From the NCBI RefSeq assembly GCF_003425685.1, contig NZ_QJKM01000017.1, forward strand, positions 44,224 to 108,223: a stretch of DNA of 64,000 nt, read 5' to 3'. Shown here one piece after another: positions 6,987 through 16,525 of the stretch. Position 1 is the first letter of the stretch, and the number at the start of each line of letters is the position of its first letter. The notes under the pieces are model-generated. The model worked only from the letters and a program-made list of their open reading frames with translations. It was not told where the DNA came from and searched no databases. The stretch comes from Rhizobium terrae (lineage in GTDB: Bacteria > Pseudomonadota > Alphaproteobacteria > Rhizobiales > Rhizobiaceae). The position numbers and the translations under genes were made by a program.

Positions 6987-9284
6987 TTATGTCCCGGCGT
7001 TGTAGGCCGCGATCGCCGCCATATTGACGATGTCTGAGTCCTTGGCGCCCATCGAGGTGATCTGCACCGATTTGTCGAGGCCGACGAGCAGCGGGCCGAT
7101 GACGGTCGAGGCGCCGAGCTCCTGCAGCATGCGGGTCGAGATCGAGGCGGAATGGATGGCCGGCATGATGAGCACGTTGGCCGTGCCGGAAAGCCGGCAG
7201 AAAGGATACTGCTCCATCCGATGCGGATTGAGCGCCACGTCGGCCGCCATCTCGCCGTCATATTCGAAGTCGACACGCCGCTGGTCGAGGATTTTCACCG
7301 CTTCCCGCACCCGCTCCGAGCGTTCGCCGATCGGCTGGCCGAAGGTGGAATAGGCAAGCAGCGCGACGCGCGGCTCGTAGCCCATGCGTTTGGCGACCCG
7401 GGCGGCTTCGACGGCGATATCGGCGATCTGCTCGGCATTCGGCATGTCGTGCACGGCTGTATCGGCGACAAAGATCGTCCGGCCGCGGGAAATCACCAGC
7501 GATACACCGATCACCTTGTGACCCGGCTTGGCGTCGATGCAGCGGCGAACGTCCTGCAGCGCGGTGGCATAGTTACGGGTCGTTCCGGTCACCATCGCAT
7601 CCGCATCGCCGATCGCCACCATCGTGGCTGCGAAATGGTTGCGGTCGTTATGGATCAGGCGCTGCACGTCGCGGTGAAGGAAGCCCTCACGCTGCAGGCG
7701 GGCGTAAAGATGATCGATATAGGCATCCACCCGGTTCGAGAGGCGGGCGTTGACGATCTCGATGCCGGGGCGGTCGAGGTCGATGCCGGCCTTTTCAGCC
7801 GTGGCACGGATCACGTCGTCGCGGCCGAGCAGGATCGCCGTGCCGAGCTTATGATGCGTGAAGGTGATCGCCGCACGCATGACCTGCTCTTCCTCGGCCT
7901 CGGCGAAGACGACCCGCTTGGGGAAGCGGCGGACGCGCTCGTAGATGCCCTGGGTGGTTGCTGCGATCGGGTCGCGACGGGCGGAAAGCTCGCGGCCATA
8001 GGCGGCAAGGTCGGCGATGTTCCGGCGCGCGACGCCGCTCTCCATGGCCGCTTCCGCGACCGCCACCGGGATCGCCGAGATCAGCCTGGGATCGAACGGC
8101 ACCGGAATGATGTATTGGGCGCCGAACCGAGGACGGTTACCCTGGTAGGCGGCGGCGACGTCGTCCGGCACATCCTCGCGGGCAAGGTTTGCAAGCGCTT
8201 GCGCGGCTGCGATCTTCATCGCATCGTTGATCTGGGTGGCGCGCACGTCGAGCGCACCGCGGAAGATGTAGGGGAAGCCGAGAACGTTGTTGACCTGGTT
8301 CGGGTAGTCGGAACGGCCGGTGGCCATGATCGCGTCGTCGCGGATGCGGGCGACTTCCTCCGGGGTGATTTCTGGATCCGGGTTCGCCATGGCGAAGATG
8401 ATCGGCTTATCGGCCATGGAGCGGATCATGTCTTCGCTGAAGGCGCCCTTCTGCGACAGGCCGAACACGACGTCCGCGCCCTGCATCGCCTCTTCGAGCG
8501 TCCGCTTGCTCGTCTTCACCGCATGGGCCGACTTCCACTGGTTCATGCCTTCGGTGCGCCCCTGGAAGATGACGCCCTTGGTGTCGCAGAGGATGATGTT
8601 TTCCGGGTTGAAACCCATCGCCTTGATGAGTTCGACGCAGGCGATTGCCGCAGCGCCCGCGCCGTTGCAGACGAGCTTGGTGGTCTTCAGGTCGCGCCCG
8701 GTGAGCTCCAGCGCGTTGATGAGGCCGGCGGCGGCGATGATCGCTGTTCCGTGCTGGTCGTCGTGGAAGACCGGGATATCCATCAGCTCGCGCAGGCGGC
8801 TTTCGATGACGAAGCACTCCGGCGCCTTGATGTCCTCCAGGTTGATGCCGCCGAAGGAGGGGCCGAGGTAGCGCACGCAGTTGATGAACTGGTCGACGTC
8901 TTCTGTATCCACTTCGAGATCGATGGAATCGACGTCGGCAAAGCGCTTGAAGAGGACCGACTTGCCTTCCATGACCGGCTTAGAGGCCAGCGCCCCGAGA
9001 TTGCCGAGGCCGAGGATCGCCGTGCCGTTGGAGATGACGGCCACCATATTGCCGCGCGTCGTGTAATCATAGGCCGTCGCCGGATCGGCGGCGATCGCCT
9101 TCACGGGAACGGCAACGCCTGGAGAATAGGCGAGCGAAAGATCTCTCTGCGTCGCCATCGGCTTGGTTGGAACGACTTCCAGCTTACCGGGGCGGCCTTC
9201 GGAATGGAAATCGAGCGCTTCCTGTTCCGTCACCGAAGCGCGCGCCCGTGCGGCCTTCTCCGTGGCCTTGTCTTTCGCAGGCAT
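6987..9284 (-). CDS. tme: NADP-dependent malic enzyme with C-terminal phosphotransacetylase-like domain
   Basis: 765 residues, the length of the large chimeric malic enzymes of rhizobia. Residues 1 to about 430 are the malic enzyme proper (SPGVAVPVKAI, IPVFHDDQHGTA, nucleotide-binding NGAGAAAIACVELI, AMANPDPEI). From about 440 to the end follows the phosphotransacetylase-like regulatory domain (RVVFAEAEEEQVMRAA, MVTGTTRNYA). It decarboxylates malate to pyruvate for anaplerosis. Position between olsB and mutS matches S. meliloti tme rather than the NAD-linked dme; cofactor choice is inferred from that. GGAGG precedes the start. Confidence 0.88.
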   Translation of the reverse strand: MPAKDKATEKAARARASVTEQEALDFHSEGRPGKLEVVPTKPMATQRDLSLAYSPGVAVPVKAIAADPATAYDYTTRGNMVAVISNGTAILGLGNLGALASKPVMEGKSVLFKRFADVDSIDLEVDTEDVDQFINCVRYLGPSFGGINLEDIKAPECFVIESRLRELMDIPVFHDDQHGTAIIAAAGLINALELTGRDLKTTKLVCNGAGAAAIACVELIKAMGFNPENIILCDTKGVIFQGRTEGMNQWKSAHAVKTSKRTLEEAMQGADVVFGLSQKGAFSEDMIRSMADKPIIFAMANPDPEITPEEVARIRDDAIMATGRSDYPNQVNNVLGFPYIFRGALDVRATQINDAMKIAAAQALANLAREDVPDDVAAAYQGNRPRFGAQYIIPVPFDPRLISAIPVAVAEAAMESGVARRNIADLAAYGRELSARRDPIAATTQGIYERVRRFPKRVVFAEAEEEQVMRAAITFTHHKLGTAILLGRDDVIRATAEKAGIDLDRPGIEIVNARLSNRVDAYIDHLYARLQREGFLHRDVQRLIHNDRNHFAATMVAIGDADAMVTGTTRNYATALQDVRRCIDAKPGHKVIGVSLVISRGRTIFVADTAVHDMPNAEQIADIAVEAARVAKRMGYEPRVALLAYSTFGQPIGERSERVREAVKILDQRRVDFEYDGEMAADVALNPHRMEQYPFCRLSGTANVLIMPAIHSASISTRMLQELGASTVIGPLLVGLDKSVQITSMGAKDSDIVNMAAIAAYNAGT

Positions 9285-9364
9285 GTTCCCTCCAGGTTTT
9301 TGTGGGCAGCCGTCCTCTTGGCCGCGGCAGATGTTGTATTACAAGGGCCTTCATCGATAGTGTC

Positions 9365-12145
9365 GTGAATTCCCGTGCGCAACAAAAAATCGATTCCGTG
9401 ACCCAATTCGAAAGATTCTCGCCCCAGGCTCAGAGTGGCGAAGCCCTGAATGCCTCCGAGCTCGCCTCGGAAGAAAGCCGTGCGTCGGCGACGCCGATGA
9501 TGGAGCAGTATATCGAGATCAAGGCGAACAACCCGGGTTCGCTGCTCTTTTACCGTATGGGCGATTTCTACGAGCTGTTCTTCGAGGACGCGGTGGATGC
9601 GTCGCGCGCGCTCGGCATCACGCTGACCAGGCGCGGCCAGCACATGGGTCAGGATATCCCGATGTGCGGTGTGCCCGTCCACGCGGCGGACGACTATCTC
9701 CAGAAACTCATCGCGCTCGGTTTTCGCGTCGCCGTCTGTGAGCAGGTGGAGGATCCGGCGGAGGCCAAGAAGCGCGGTTCGAAATCCGTGGTGAAGCGCG
9801 ACGTCGTGCGCCTCGTCACGCCCGGCACGATTACCGAGGAAAAACTCCTCATCGCCTCGGAATCGAACTATCTGATGGCGCTCGCCCGCATCCGCGGCTC
9901 GTCCGAGGCGCAGATGGCGCTCGCCTGGATCGATATCTCGACGGGCGTCTTTCGTCTGGCGGAGACCGATCAGTCGCGGCTCCTCGCCGATATCCTGCGC
10001 ATCGATCCGCGCGAGCTGATCCTGCCCGACACCATCTTTCACGATGCGGAGCTGAAACCGGTTTTCGACGTGCTCGGCAAGGTCGCGGTGCCGCAGCCGG
10101 CCGTGCTGTTCGACAGCGCCAGCGCCGAAGGACGCATCGCCCGTTATTTCGGCGTCGGCACGCTGGATGGTTTCGGCACGTTCTCGCGCTCGGAACTCGC
10201 CGCGGCGGCCGCGGCGGTCGCCTATGTGGAAAAGACGCAGATTGCCGAACGCCCGCCGCTTGGCCGTCCGGAGCGGGAAAGCGGCGCCTCAACCCTGTTC
10301 ATCGATCCGGCGACGCGCGGCAACCTCGAACTTACCCGCACGCTTTCGGGCGAGCGCGACGGCACGCTTCTGAAGGCCATCGACCGCACCGTTACCGGCG
10401 GCGGTGCCCGCCTGCTCGCCGAGCGGCTGATGTCGCCGCTGACTGATCCCGGCCGCATCAACCGCCGGCTCGATTCCATCTCCTTCCTGCTGGAGGAGCC
10501 CAATCTCTGCTCCGGCCTGCGTTCGGCATTGAAACACGTGCCGGATATGCCGCGCGCCCTCTCGCGACTGGCGCTCGACCGCGGCGGTCCGCGTGATCTC
10601 GGCTCCATCCTGCAGGGCCTCGAAGCTGCCCGCGGCGTTGCCTCCTTCATGGAAGCCGCCATGCTGCCTGAAGAGCTCGGCGAAGCGCTCGCCGATCTGA
10701 AAGCGCTTCCGCTGCATCTGGAATCGATGCTCGCCAACATGCTGGCCAACGAACTGCCGCTCTTGAAGCGCGACGGCGGTTTCCTGGCGGAGGGCGCCAA
10801 TTCCGAACTGGACGAGGTCCGGGCACTCCGCGATCAGTCGCGCAAGGTGATCGCCGGCCTGCAGCTGCAATATGCCGAGGAGACCAGCATTAGGTCGCTG
10901 AAGATCAAGCACAACAATGTGCTCGGTTATTTCATCGAAGTGACGGCCGGCAATTCCGGCACCATGACTGACACGCCGGAAGGCAAGGCGCGGTTCATCC
11001 ATCGACAGACCATGGCAAGCGCCATGCGCTTCACCACGACCGAACTTGCCGATCTGGAAAGCCGCATCGCCAATGCCGCCGACCGTGCGTTGACCATCGA
11101 ACTCGAAGCCTTCGAGAAAATGGTATCGGCCGTCACATCCGAAGCCGAAACGATCAAGGCGGGTGCCCGCGCGCTCTCCATCATCGATGTCGCAGCCGGT
11201 CTCGCCATGCTGGCCGAGGAATGGAACTATCGCCGCCCGGCGGTCGATGCGACCCGCATGTTTTCGATCGAAGGCGGTCGCCATCCGGTTGTCGAGCAGG
11301 CGCTTCGCCGCCAGTCCTCCGGTCCGTTCATCGCCAACGATTGTGACCTGTCGCCCGTAGGGGCCGGCGAATTCGGTGCGCTCTGGCTGCTCACCGGTCC
11401 GAACATGGGCGGTAAGTCGACCTTCCTGCGCCAGAACGCGCTGATCGCCATCCTCGCCCAGATGGGCTCCTTCGTGCCGGCGACGTCGGCTCATATCGGC
11501 ATCGTCGACCGGCTCTTCTCCCGCGTCGGCGCCTCCGACGATCTCGCCCGCGGCCGCTCCACCTTCATGGTCGAAATGGTCGAGACCGCCGCTATCCTCA
11601 ACCAGGCGACCGACCGCTCGCTGGTCATCCTCGATGAGATCGGCCGCGGCACGGCGACCTTCGACGGTCTCTCCATCGCCTGGGCCGCCGTCGAACATCT
11701 CCACGAGGCCAACAGGTGCCGCGGCCTCTTCGCCACCCATTTCCATGAACTGACCGTGCTGTCGGAAAAGCTCACCCGCCTCTCCAACGCCACGATGAAG
11801 GTGAAGGAATGGGACGGCGAGGTGATCTTCCTGCACGAAGTCGGCCCCGGCGCCGCCGATCGCTCCTACGGCATCCAGGTCGCCCGCCTCGCCGGCCTGC
11901 CGGACAGCGTCGTCGCCCGCGCCCGCGACGTGCTGACCAAGCTCGAAGACTCCGACCGCAAGAACCCCGCCAGCCAACTGATCGACGACCTGCCCCTCTT
12001 CCAGGTGGCCGTGCGCCGAGAAGAGGTTAAACGCGCCGGGCCGTCGAAGATCGAGGAAGCGCTGAAGGCAATCAACCCCGACGACATGACCCCGCGCGAG
12101 GCATTGGACGCGCTTTATGCTCTGAAGAAGCAGCTTCCTAAATAA
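9365..12145 (+). CDS. mutS: DNA mismatch repair protein MutS
   Basis: About 926 residues from the GTG at 9365. Mismatch-binding domain begins TPMMEQYIEIK with the FYRMGDFYELF motif carrying the conserved Phe-X-Glu that stacks on the mismatch; the ATPase has Walker A GPNMGGKSTFLRQ (about 678), the Walker B segment VILDEIGRGT (about 754) and the ATHFHELT switch. It recognises mismatches and recruits MutL. The start is uncertain: GTG at 9365 or 9398 are both plausible and neither has a convincing ribosome binding site; the frame stays open further upstream over the tme start, which is not credible coding. Confidence 0.95.
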   Translation: MNSRAQQKIDSVTQFERFSPQAQSGEALNASELASEESRASATPMMEQYIEIKANNPGSLLFYRMGDFYELFFEDAVDASRALGITLTRRGQHMGQDIPMCGVPVHAADDYLQKLIALGFRVAVCEQVEDPAEAKKRGSKSVVKRDVVRLVTPGTITEEKLLIASESNYLMALARIRGSSEAQMALAWIDISTGVFRLAETDQSRLLADILRIDPRELILPDTIFHDAELKPVFDVLGKVAVPQPAVLFDSASAEGRIARYFGVGTLDGFGTFSRSELAAAAAAVAYVEKTQIAERPPLGRPERESGASTLFIDPATRGNLELTRTLSGERDGTLLKAIDRTVTGGGARLLAERLMSPLTDPGRINRRLDSISFLLEEPNLCSGLRSALKHVPDMPRALSRLALDRGGPRDLGSILQGLEAARGVASFMEAAMLPEELGEALADLKALPLHLESMLANMLANELPLLKRDGGFLAEGANSELDEVRALRDQSRKVIAGLQLQYAEETSIRSLKIKHNNVLGYFIEVTAGNSGTMTDTPEGKARFIHRQTMASAMRFTTTELADLESRIANAADRALTIELEAFEKMVSAVTSEAETIKAGARALSIIDVAAGLAMLAEEWNYRRPAVDATRMFSIEGGRHPVVEQALRRQSSGPFIANDCDLSPVGAGEFGALWLLTGPNMGGKSTFLRQNALIAILAQMGSFVPATSAHIGIVDRLFSRVGASDDLARGRSTFMVEMVETAAILNQATDRSLVILDEIGRGTATFDGLSIAWAAVEHLHEANRCRGLFATHFHELTVLSEKLTRLSNATMKVKEWDGEVIFLHEVGPGAADRSYGIQVARLAGLPDSVVARARDVLTKLEDSDRKNPASQLIDDLPLFQVAVRREEVKRAGPSKIEEALKAINPDDMTPREALDALYALKKQLPK

Positions 12146-12441
12146 GACTTTTCTGAACGTCGCTACGAACGCCTCGCCGGCAGCGTGCCGGATTTCACCG
12201 GCAAAGGCATCCTTGCCGCTCGTTGCTCTCGACAGCGAAGGATATCAACGCTCCGACCAATCTGCCTTGCCGGGTTAGGCGCTGCTTGTCTTCGCTGCCC
12301 ATTGATGCAGCGTTTCACCCTTCCCGAAGCTGTCAGGTCGAATACGGCGGGATATGTTTTCCCCCGCATGGCTTTTACCGGCAGAGATGCTAAACCGATG
12401 GGCAAGACTATCATCGAGGCCGCGCTCACAGGGTATCCGCC
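12146..12441. other. Gene-free stretch between mutS and the AraC-type gene
   Basis: About 300 bases. Long open frames here on both strands are shadows of the AraC gene or read poorly as protein. A GC-rich imperfect hairpin around 12173-12210 (repeated CCGG blocks) may end mutS transcription, but no T-run follows. It presumably carries the promoter of the downstream regulator; no specific operator is evident. Confidence 0.4.
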
Positions 12442-13470
12442 TTGCTTTCCATCCCCTTGCCCTTCCTTGCCGGCCTCGTCTTCGCGCTGACGCTCTACCG
12501 CAGCCTGAAGGGTGTGGAACTGCCGGGAAGCCGGCGGTATTTTTATGCGTTTCTCGTTCTTTACGCCTTGCAGGGCGTCGGCATCGGTCTGAGGTTCGGT
12601 TACGGCGTCGATGCGCTTATCCCCTTCCTGCCGGTCTCGGCGTCGGTCATGCCGCCGCTCGCCTATCTTGCCTTCCGGGCGTTGACCGGCGACGGACCCG
12701 CCAGACCCTGGCTGCATCTGCTGACGCCGGTCTCGGTGGCATTCGCCGTCGCCTTCCTCCGGGACCTCGTCGATGCGCTTCTGCTGGTTGTCTTTCTGGC
12801 CTATGGAACAGCTCTTTGGCGGCTGACGCTGTCCGGCGGCGACGATGTCATGGCCGAGGCAGCCCTGCAGCGCATGCGCCCGGCGCTGAGGGCGGCGCGG
12901 CTGGCGGCCGGGCTGATGTTGTTCTTCGCGCTGAGCGACGGCGCACTTGCGGTCTATACCGGCATCTACGGACCGGCCGACGTGCCCTTCGCCGTTGCCC
13001 TCATGAACCTTGCCGCAATCGCCGCCGTCCTCGTCTATTATTTCGCTCCCGACTTTTCTTCGGGCCGCCCTCCGGCTGTCGGCAAGGAAGGCCCGACCGA
13101 GGCGGACAAGGCCGTGATCGCCCGCGTCGAAGCGACGCTCGACCAGGGAGAGCTGTACAAGAACGAGGACCTGAGTCTCGCGAGGCTCGCCCGCAAGGCC
13201 GGCCTGCCTGCCCGCGAGGTCTCGGCGGCTGTCAATCGGGCGACCGGTCTCAACGTTTCGCAATTCGTCAACGATCGCCGCATCGCCGAAGCCTGCCGGC
13301 AATTGCGCGAGACGGAAAAGACGGTCACCCAGATCATGCTCGACACAGGTTTTTCGACCAAGTCGAACTTCAACCGGGAATTCCGCCGCGTCACCGGCAC
13401 GAGCCCCAGGCAGTGGCGGGCCGGGGCCGGCACCGCGCAGGCCCGCGATGCCAGAAAAACACAGGCTTGA
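12442..13470 (+). CDS. Membrane-anchored AraC-family transcriptional regulator
   Basis: 342 residues. The N-terminal ~205 residues contain about six to seven hydrophobic helices (from FLAGLVFALTLY to ALMNLAAIAAVLVYY) and no cupin ligand-binding fold. The C-terminal ~100 residues are a canonical AraC HTH pair: first helix-turn-helix around SLARLARKAGLPAREVS, second ending in TQIMLDTGFSTKSNFNREFRRVTGTSPRQWR. Such regulators probably sense a signal in or across the membrane. The start is a TTG at 12442, the first codon that keeps the hydrophobic N terminus; moderate confidence. Ligand and targets unknown. Confidence 0.85.
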   Translation: MLSIPLPFLAGLVFALTLYRSLKGVELPGSRRYFYAFLVLYALQGVGIGLRFGYGVDALIPFLPVSASVMPPLAYLAFRALTGDGPARPWLHLLTPVSVAFAVAFLRDLVDALLLVVFLAYGTALWRLTLSGGDDVMAEAALQRMRPALRAARLAAGLMLFFALSDGALAVYTGIYGPADVPFAVALMNLAAIAAVLVYYFAPDFSSGRPPAVGKEGPTEADKAVIARVEATLDQGELYKNEDLSLARLARKAGLPAREVSAAVNRATGLNVSQFVNDRRIAEACRQLRETEKTVTQIMLDTGFSTKSNFNREFRRVTGTSPRQWRAGAGTAQARDARKTQA

Positions 13471-13582
13471 ACTTCGCATGGCGAAGCAACAACTTTGAAA
13501 CGCCCGGCGAGGATAATCGTTGGTCAAGGTGCCTCAAAAAGACTATAGCCTCCCACCGCAGGCCGGGCACCGGCAGGATAAC

Positions 13583-16420
13583 ATGGCCAGACACGACATC
13601 GATTTTTCCGAACTTCTCGACGTTGCCCGCCTCCGGGCCGATTGCCGGATGATCGTCCAGGACAAGGGACGCCCGCAGCTGGAACTGCGCGCCGCGCTGC
13701 TGCCGGTGCTGCGCCGGGCGAGCGTGGAGGGGCGCGAGAAAGCCCGACAGCTGCTCCTGAAGGACGGCAGCGGGCTTGCCTGCGCCCGCCGTATCTCATG
13801 GCTGCAGGATCAGATCATCTCCGCGCTGCACGACGCGATCGTCGGCAGCGTTTATCCGGAAGGCGCCGATATCGCGGTCGCGGCCGTCGGCGGTTATGGC
13901 CGCGACACGCTGGCGCCGGGCTCGGATATCGACCTTCTTTTCCTTCTGCCGGAGAAGAATTCGGAAAACATGCGCAAGGCCGTGGAGTTCCTGCTCTACG
14001 TCCTCTGGGACATGGGCTTCAAGGTCGGCCATGCAACGCGTACCGCCGAGGAATGCATCCGCCTTTCCAAGACGGACATGACCATCCGCACCGCCATCCT
14101 CGAAAGCCGCTACATCTGCGGCCACGAGCCCTTGGTGAAGCAGCTCGAAACCCGTTTCGACAAGGAAATCGTCGCCGATACCGGGCCGGAATTCATTGCC
14201 GCCAAGCTTGCCGAGCGCGACAACCGCCACCAGAAGGCGGGCGACACCCGCTATCTCGTCGAACCGAACGTCAAGGAGGGCAAGGGCGGGCTTCGCGACC
14301 TCCACACGCTGTTCTGGATCGCCAAATATTATTACCGCGTCCGCGATACCGCCGATCTCGTCAAGCTCGGCGTACTCTCCCGCGAGGAAACCCGGCTCTT
14401 CGAAAAGGCCGACGATTTTCTCTGGGCGGTCCGCTGCCACATGCATTTCCTCACCGGCAAGGCGGAGGAGCGGCTCTCCTTCGACATCCAGCGGGAAATC
14501 GCCGAAAGCCTCGGTTACCATTCGCGTCCCGGCCTGTCGGCGGTCGAACGCTTCATGAAGCATTATTTCCTGGTTTCCAAGGATGTCGGCGACCTGACCC
14601 GCATCCTGTGTGCGGCGCTCGAGGAGCAGCAGGCGAAGGAAGCACCGGGTCTCACCAAACGCGTCATCAACCGCTTCACCAAGCGGCTGCACAAGATCCC
14701 CGGCACGGTGGAATTCGTCGAGGATCGCGGCCGCATCACGCTCGCCGATCCCGACGTCTTCAAGCGCGACCCGATCAACATCATCCGTTTCTTCCATGTG
14801 GCGGATATCAACGGCCTGGAACTGCATCCTGATGCGCTGAAGCGCATGACCCGCTCGCTTTCGCTGATCGACAATGACGTGCGCGAGAACGAGGAGGCGA
14901 ACCGGCTCTTCCTCTCGATGCTGACCTCCAGGCGCGACCCGGCGCTGATGCTCCGTCGCATGAACGAGGCGGGCGTCCTCGGCCGCTTCATCCCGGAATT
15001 CGGCAAGGTCGTCGCGATGATGCAGTTCAACATGTATCATCACTATACCGTCGACGAACATCTGATCCGGTCGGTCGAGGCGCTCTCGGAAGTCGATCAG
15101 GGCAAGGCGGCCGATATCCACCCGCTCTCCAACAAGCTGATGCCGAGCATCGAGGATCGCACGGTGCTTTACGTCGCCGTGCTGCTGCACGACATCGCCA
15201 AGGGCCGCCAGGAGGATCATTCGATCGCTGGCGCCCGAATTGCCCGAAAACTCTGCCCGCGGCTCGGCCTCAATCTCAAACAGACCGAACTCGTCGTCTG
15301 GCTGATCGAAGAACATCTGCTGATGTCGATGACTGCCCAGACCCGCGACTTGCACGACCGCAAGACGATCACTGACTTTGCCGAAAAGGTGCAGTCGATG
15401 GACCGGCTGAAGCTGCTGCTCGTTCTGACGATCTGCGATATCCGCGCCGTCGGCCCGGGCGTGTGGAACGGCTGGAAGGGCCAGCTGCTGCGCACGCTCT
15501 ATTACGAGACCGAACTTCTGCTCTCCGGCGGCTTCTCCGAGGTCTCGCGCAAGGAGCGGGCCAAGGTCGCGGAAGAGGCGCTTTTCGAGGCGCTCGGCGA
15601 CTGGTCGGTCAAGGACCGGCGCGCTTATCTCAAGCTGCATTACCAGCCCTATCTTCTTTCGGTTTCGCTGGAAGACCAGATCCGTCATGCGAAATTCATC
15701 CGCGATGCCGACAAGGCGGGTCAGGCGCTCGCCACCGTGGTCCGCACCGACAGCTTCCATGCGATCACCGAGATCACGGTGCTGGCGCCCGACCATCCGC
15801 GCCTTCTGTCGATCATCGCCGGCGCCTGCGCCGCCGCCGGCGCCAACATTGCGGACGCGCAGATCTTTACGACGTCGGACGGCCGTGCGCTCGACACCAT
15901 CATCGTCAACCGCGAATTCACGGTGGACGAGGACGAACTTCGACGCGCCGGTACGATCGGCCGCATGATCGAGGACGTGCTTTCGGGCAAGAAACGCCTG
16001 CCGGAAGTCATCGCGACGCGCGCCAAATCCCGCAAGCGCAACAAGACCTTCGTGCTTCCGCCCTCGGTCACGATTTCGAATGCGCTTTCCAACAAGTTCA
16101 CGGTCATCGAGGTGGAGTGCCTCGACCGCACCGGCCTGCTCGCGGATATCACCGCGGTCCTGGCCGACCTGTCGCTGGATATCCATTCCGCCCACATCAC
16201 CACCTTCGGAGAGAAGGTCATCGATACGTTCTACGTCACCGACCTCGTCGGCCAGAAGGTCGTCAACGAGAACCGCCAGGGCAATATCGCCGCAAGGCTG
16301 AAGGCCGTGATGTCCGAACAGGAGGACGAGCTTCGAAGCGGCATGCCGGCCGGTATCATCGCGCCCGCCCACAACCCCGCCCGCGCTCCGGCGTTGCGGA
16401 AGACCAAGGCGGGTGCGTGA
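13583..16420 (+). CDS. glnD: [Protein-PII] uridylyltransferase / uridylyl-removing enzyme
   Basis: 945 residues, full length. It carries the nucleotidyltransferase motif GGYGRDTLAPGSDIDLLF (about 102-119) that uridylylates PII, an HD domain with LLHDIAKGR (about 533) for the removing activity, and two C-terminal ACT domains (about 725 and 835; the latter includes DRTGLLADITAVL) that sense glutamine. GlnD is the main nitrogen sensor acting on GlnB/GlnK. The start at 13583 (MARHDIDF) has AGGA upstream; a longer frame from 13520 is unlikely. It precedes murJ in the same direction. Confidence 0.96.
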   Translation: MARHDIDFSELLDVARLRADCRMIVQDKGRPQLELRAALLPVLRRASVEGREKARQLLLKDGSGLACARRISWLQDQIISALHDAIVGSVYPEGADIAVAAVGGYGRDTLAPGSDIDLLFLLPEKNSENMRKAVEFLLYVLWDMGFKVGHATRTAEECIRLSKTDMTIRTAILESRYICGHEPLVKQLETRFDKEIVADTGPEFIAAKLAERDNRHQKAGDTRYLVEPNVKEGKGGLRDLHTLFWIAKYYYRVRDTADLVKLGVLSREETRLFEKADDFLWAVRCHMHFLTGKAEERLSFDIQREIAESLGYHSRPGLSAVERFMKHYFLVSKDVGDLTRILCAALEEQQAKEAPGLTKRVINRFTKRLHKIPGTVEFVEDRGRITLADPDVFKRDPINIIRFFHVADINGLELHPDALKRMTRSLSLIDNDVRENEEANRLFLSMLTSRRDPALMLRRMNEAGVLGRFIPEFGKVVAMMQFNMYHHYTVDEHLIRSVEALSEVDQGKAADIHPLSNKLMPSIEDRTVLYVAVLLHDIAKGRQEDHSIAGARIARKLCPRLGLNLKQTELVVWLIEEHLLMSMTAQTRDLHDRKTITDFAEKVQSMDRLKLLLVLTICDIRAVGPGVWNGWKGQLLRTLYYETELLLSGGFSEVSRKERAKVAEEALFEALGDWSVKDRRAYLKLHYQPYLLSVSLEDQIRHAKFIRDADKAGQALATVVRTDSFHAITEITVLAPDHPRLLSIIAGACAAAGANIADAQIFTTSDGRALDTIIVNREFTVDEDELRRAGTIGRMIEDVLSGKKRLPEVIATRAKSRKRNKTFVLPPSVTISNALSNKFTVIEVECLDRTGLLADITAVLADLSLDIHSAHITTFGEKVIDTFYVTDLVGQKVVNENRQGNIAARLKAVMSEQEDELRSGMPAGIIAPAHNPARAPALRKTKAGA

Positions 16421-16525
16421 GTTGGTTTTGACGCGGGGCCTTGCATGGGAGCTTATCCCCCTCTGCCTTGCCGGGCGTCACCTCGGATACCGGCCTGCCG
16501 TCTCCTTCACTACGAGCCCCACCCC

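Noticed and set aside
7152..9368. Very long open frame antisense to the malic enzyme gene
   Set aside because: Composition and codon pattern are those of a GC-rich shadow frame; the opposite strand encodes a full, motif-complete malic enzyme.
12163..13527. 454-codon frame antisense to the AraC-type regulator
   Set aside because: Shadow frame; the + strand has a complete AraC DNA-binding domain.
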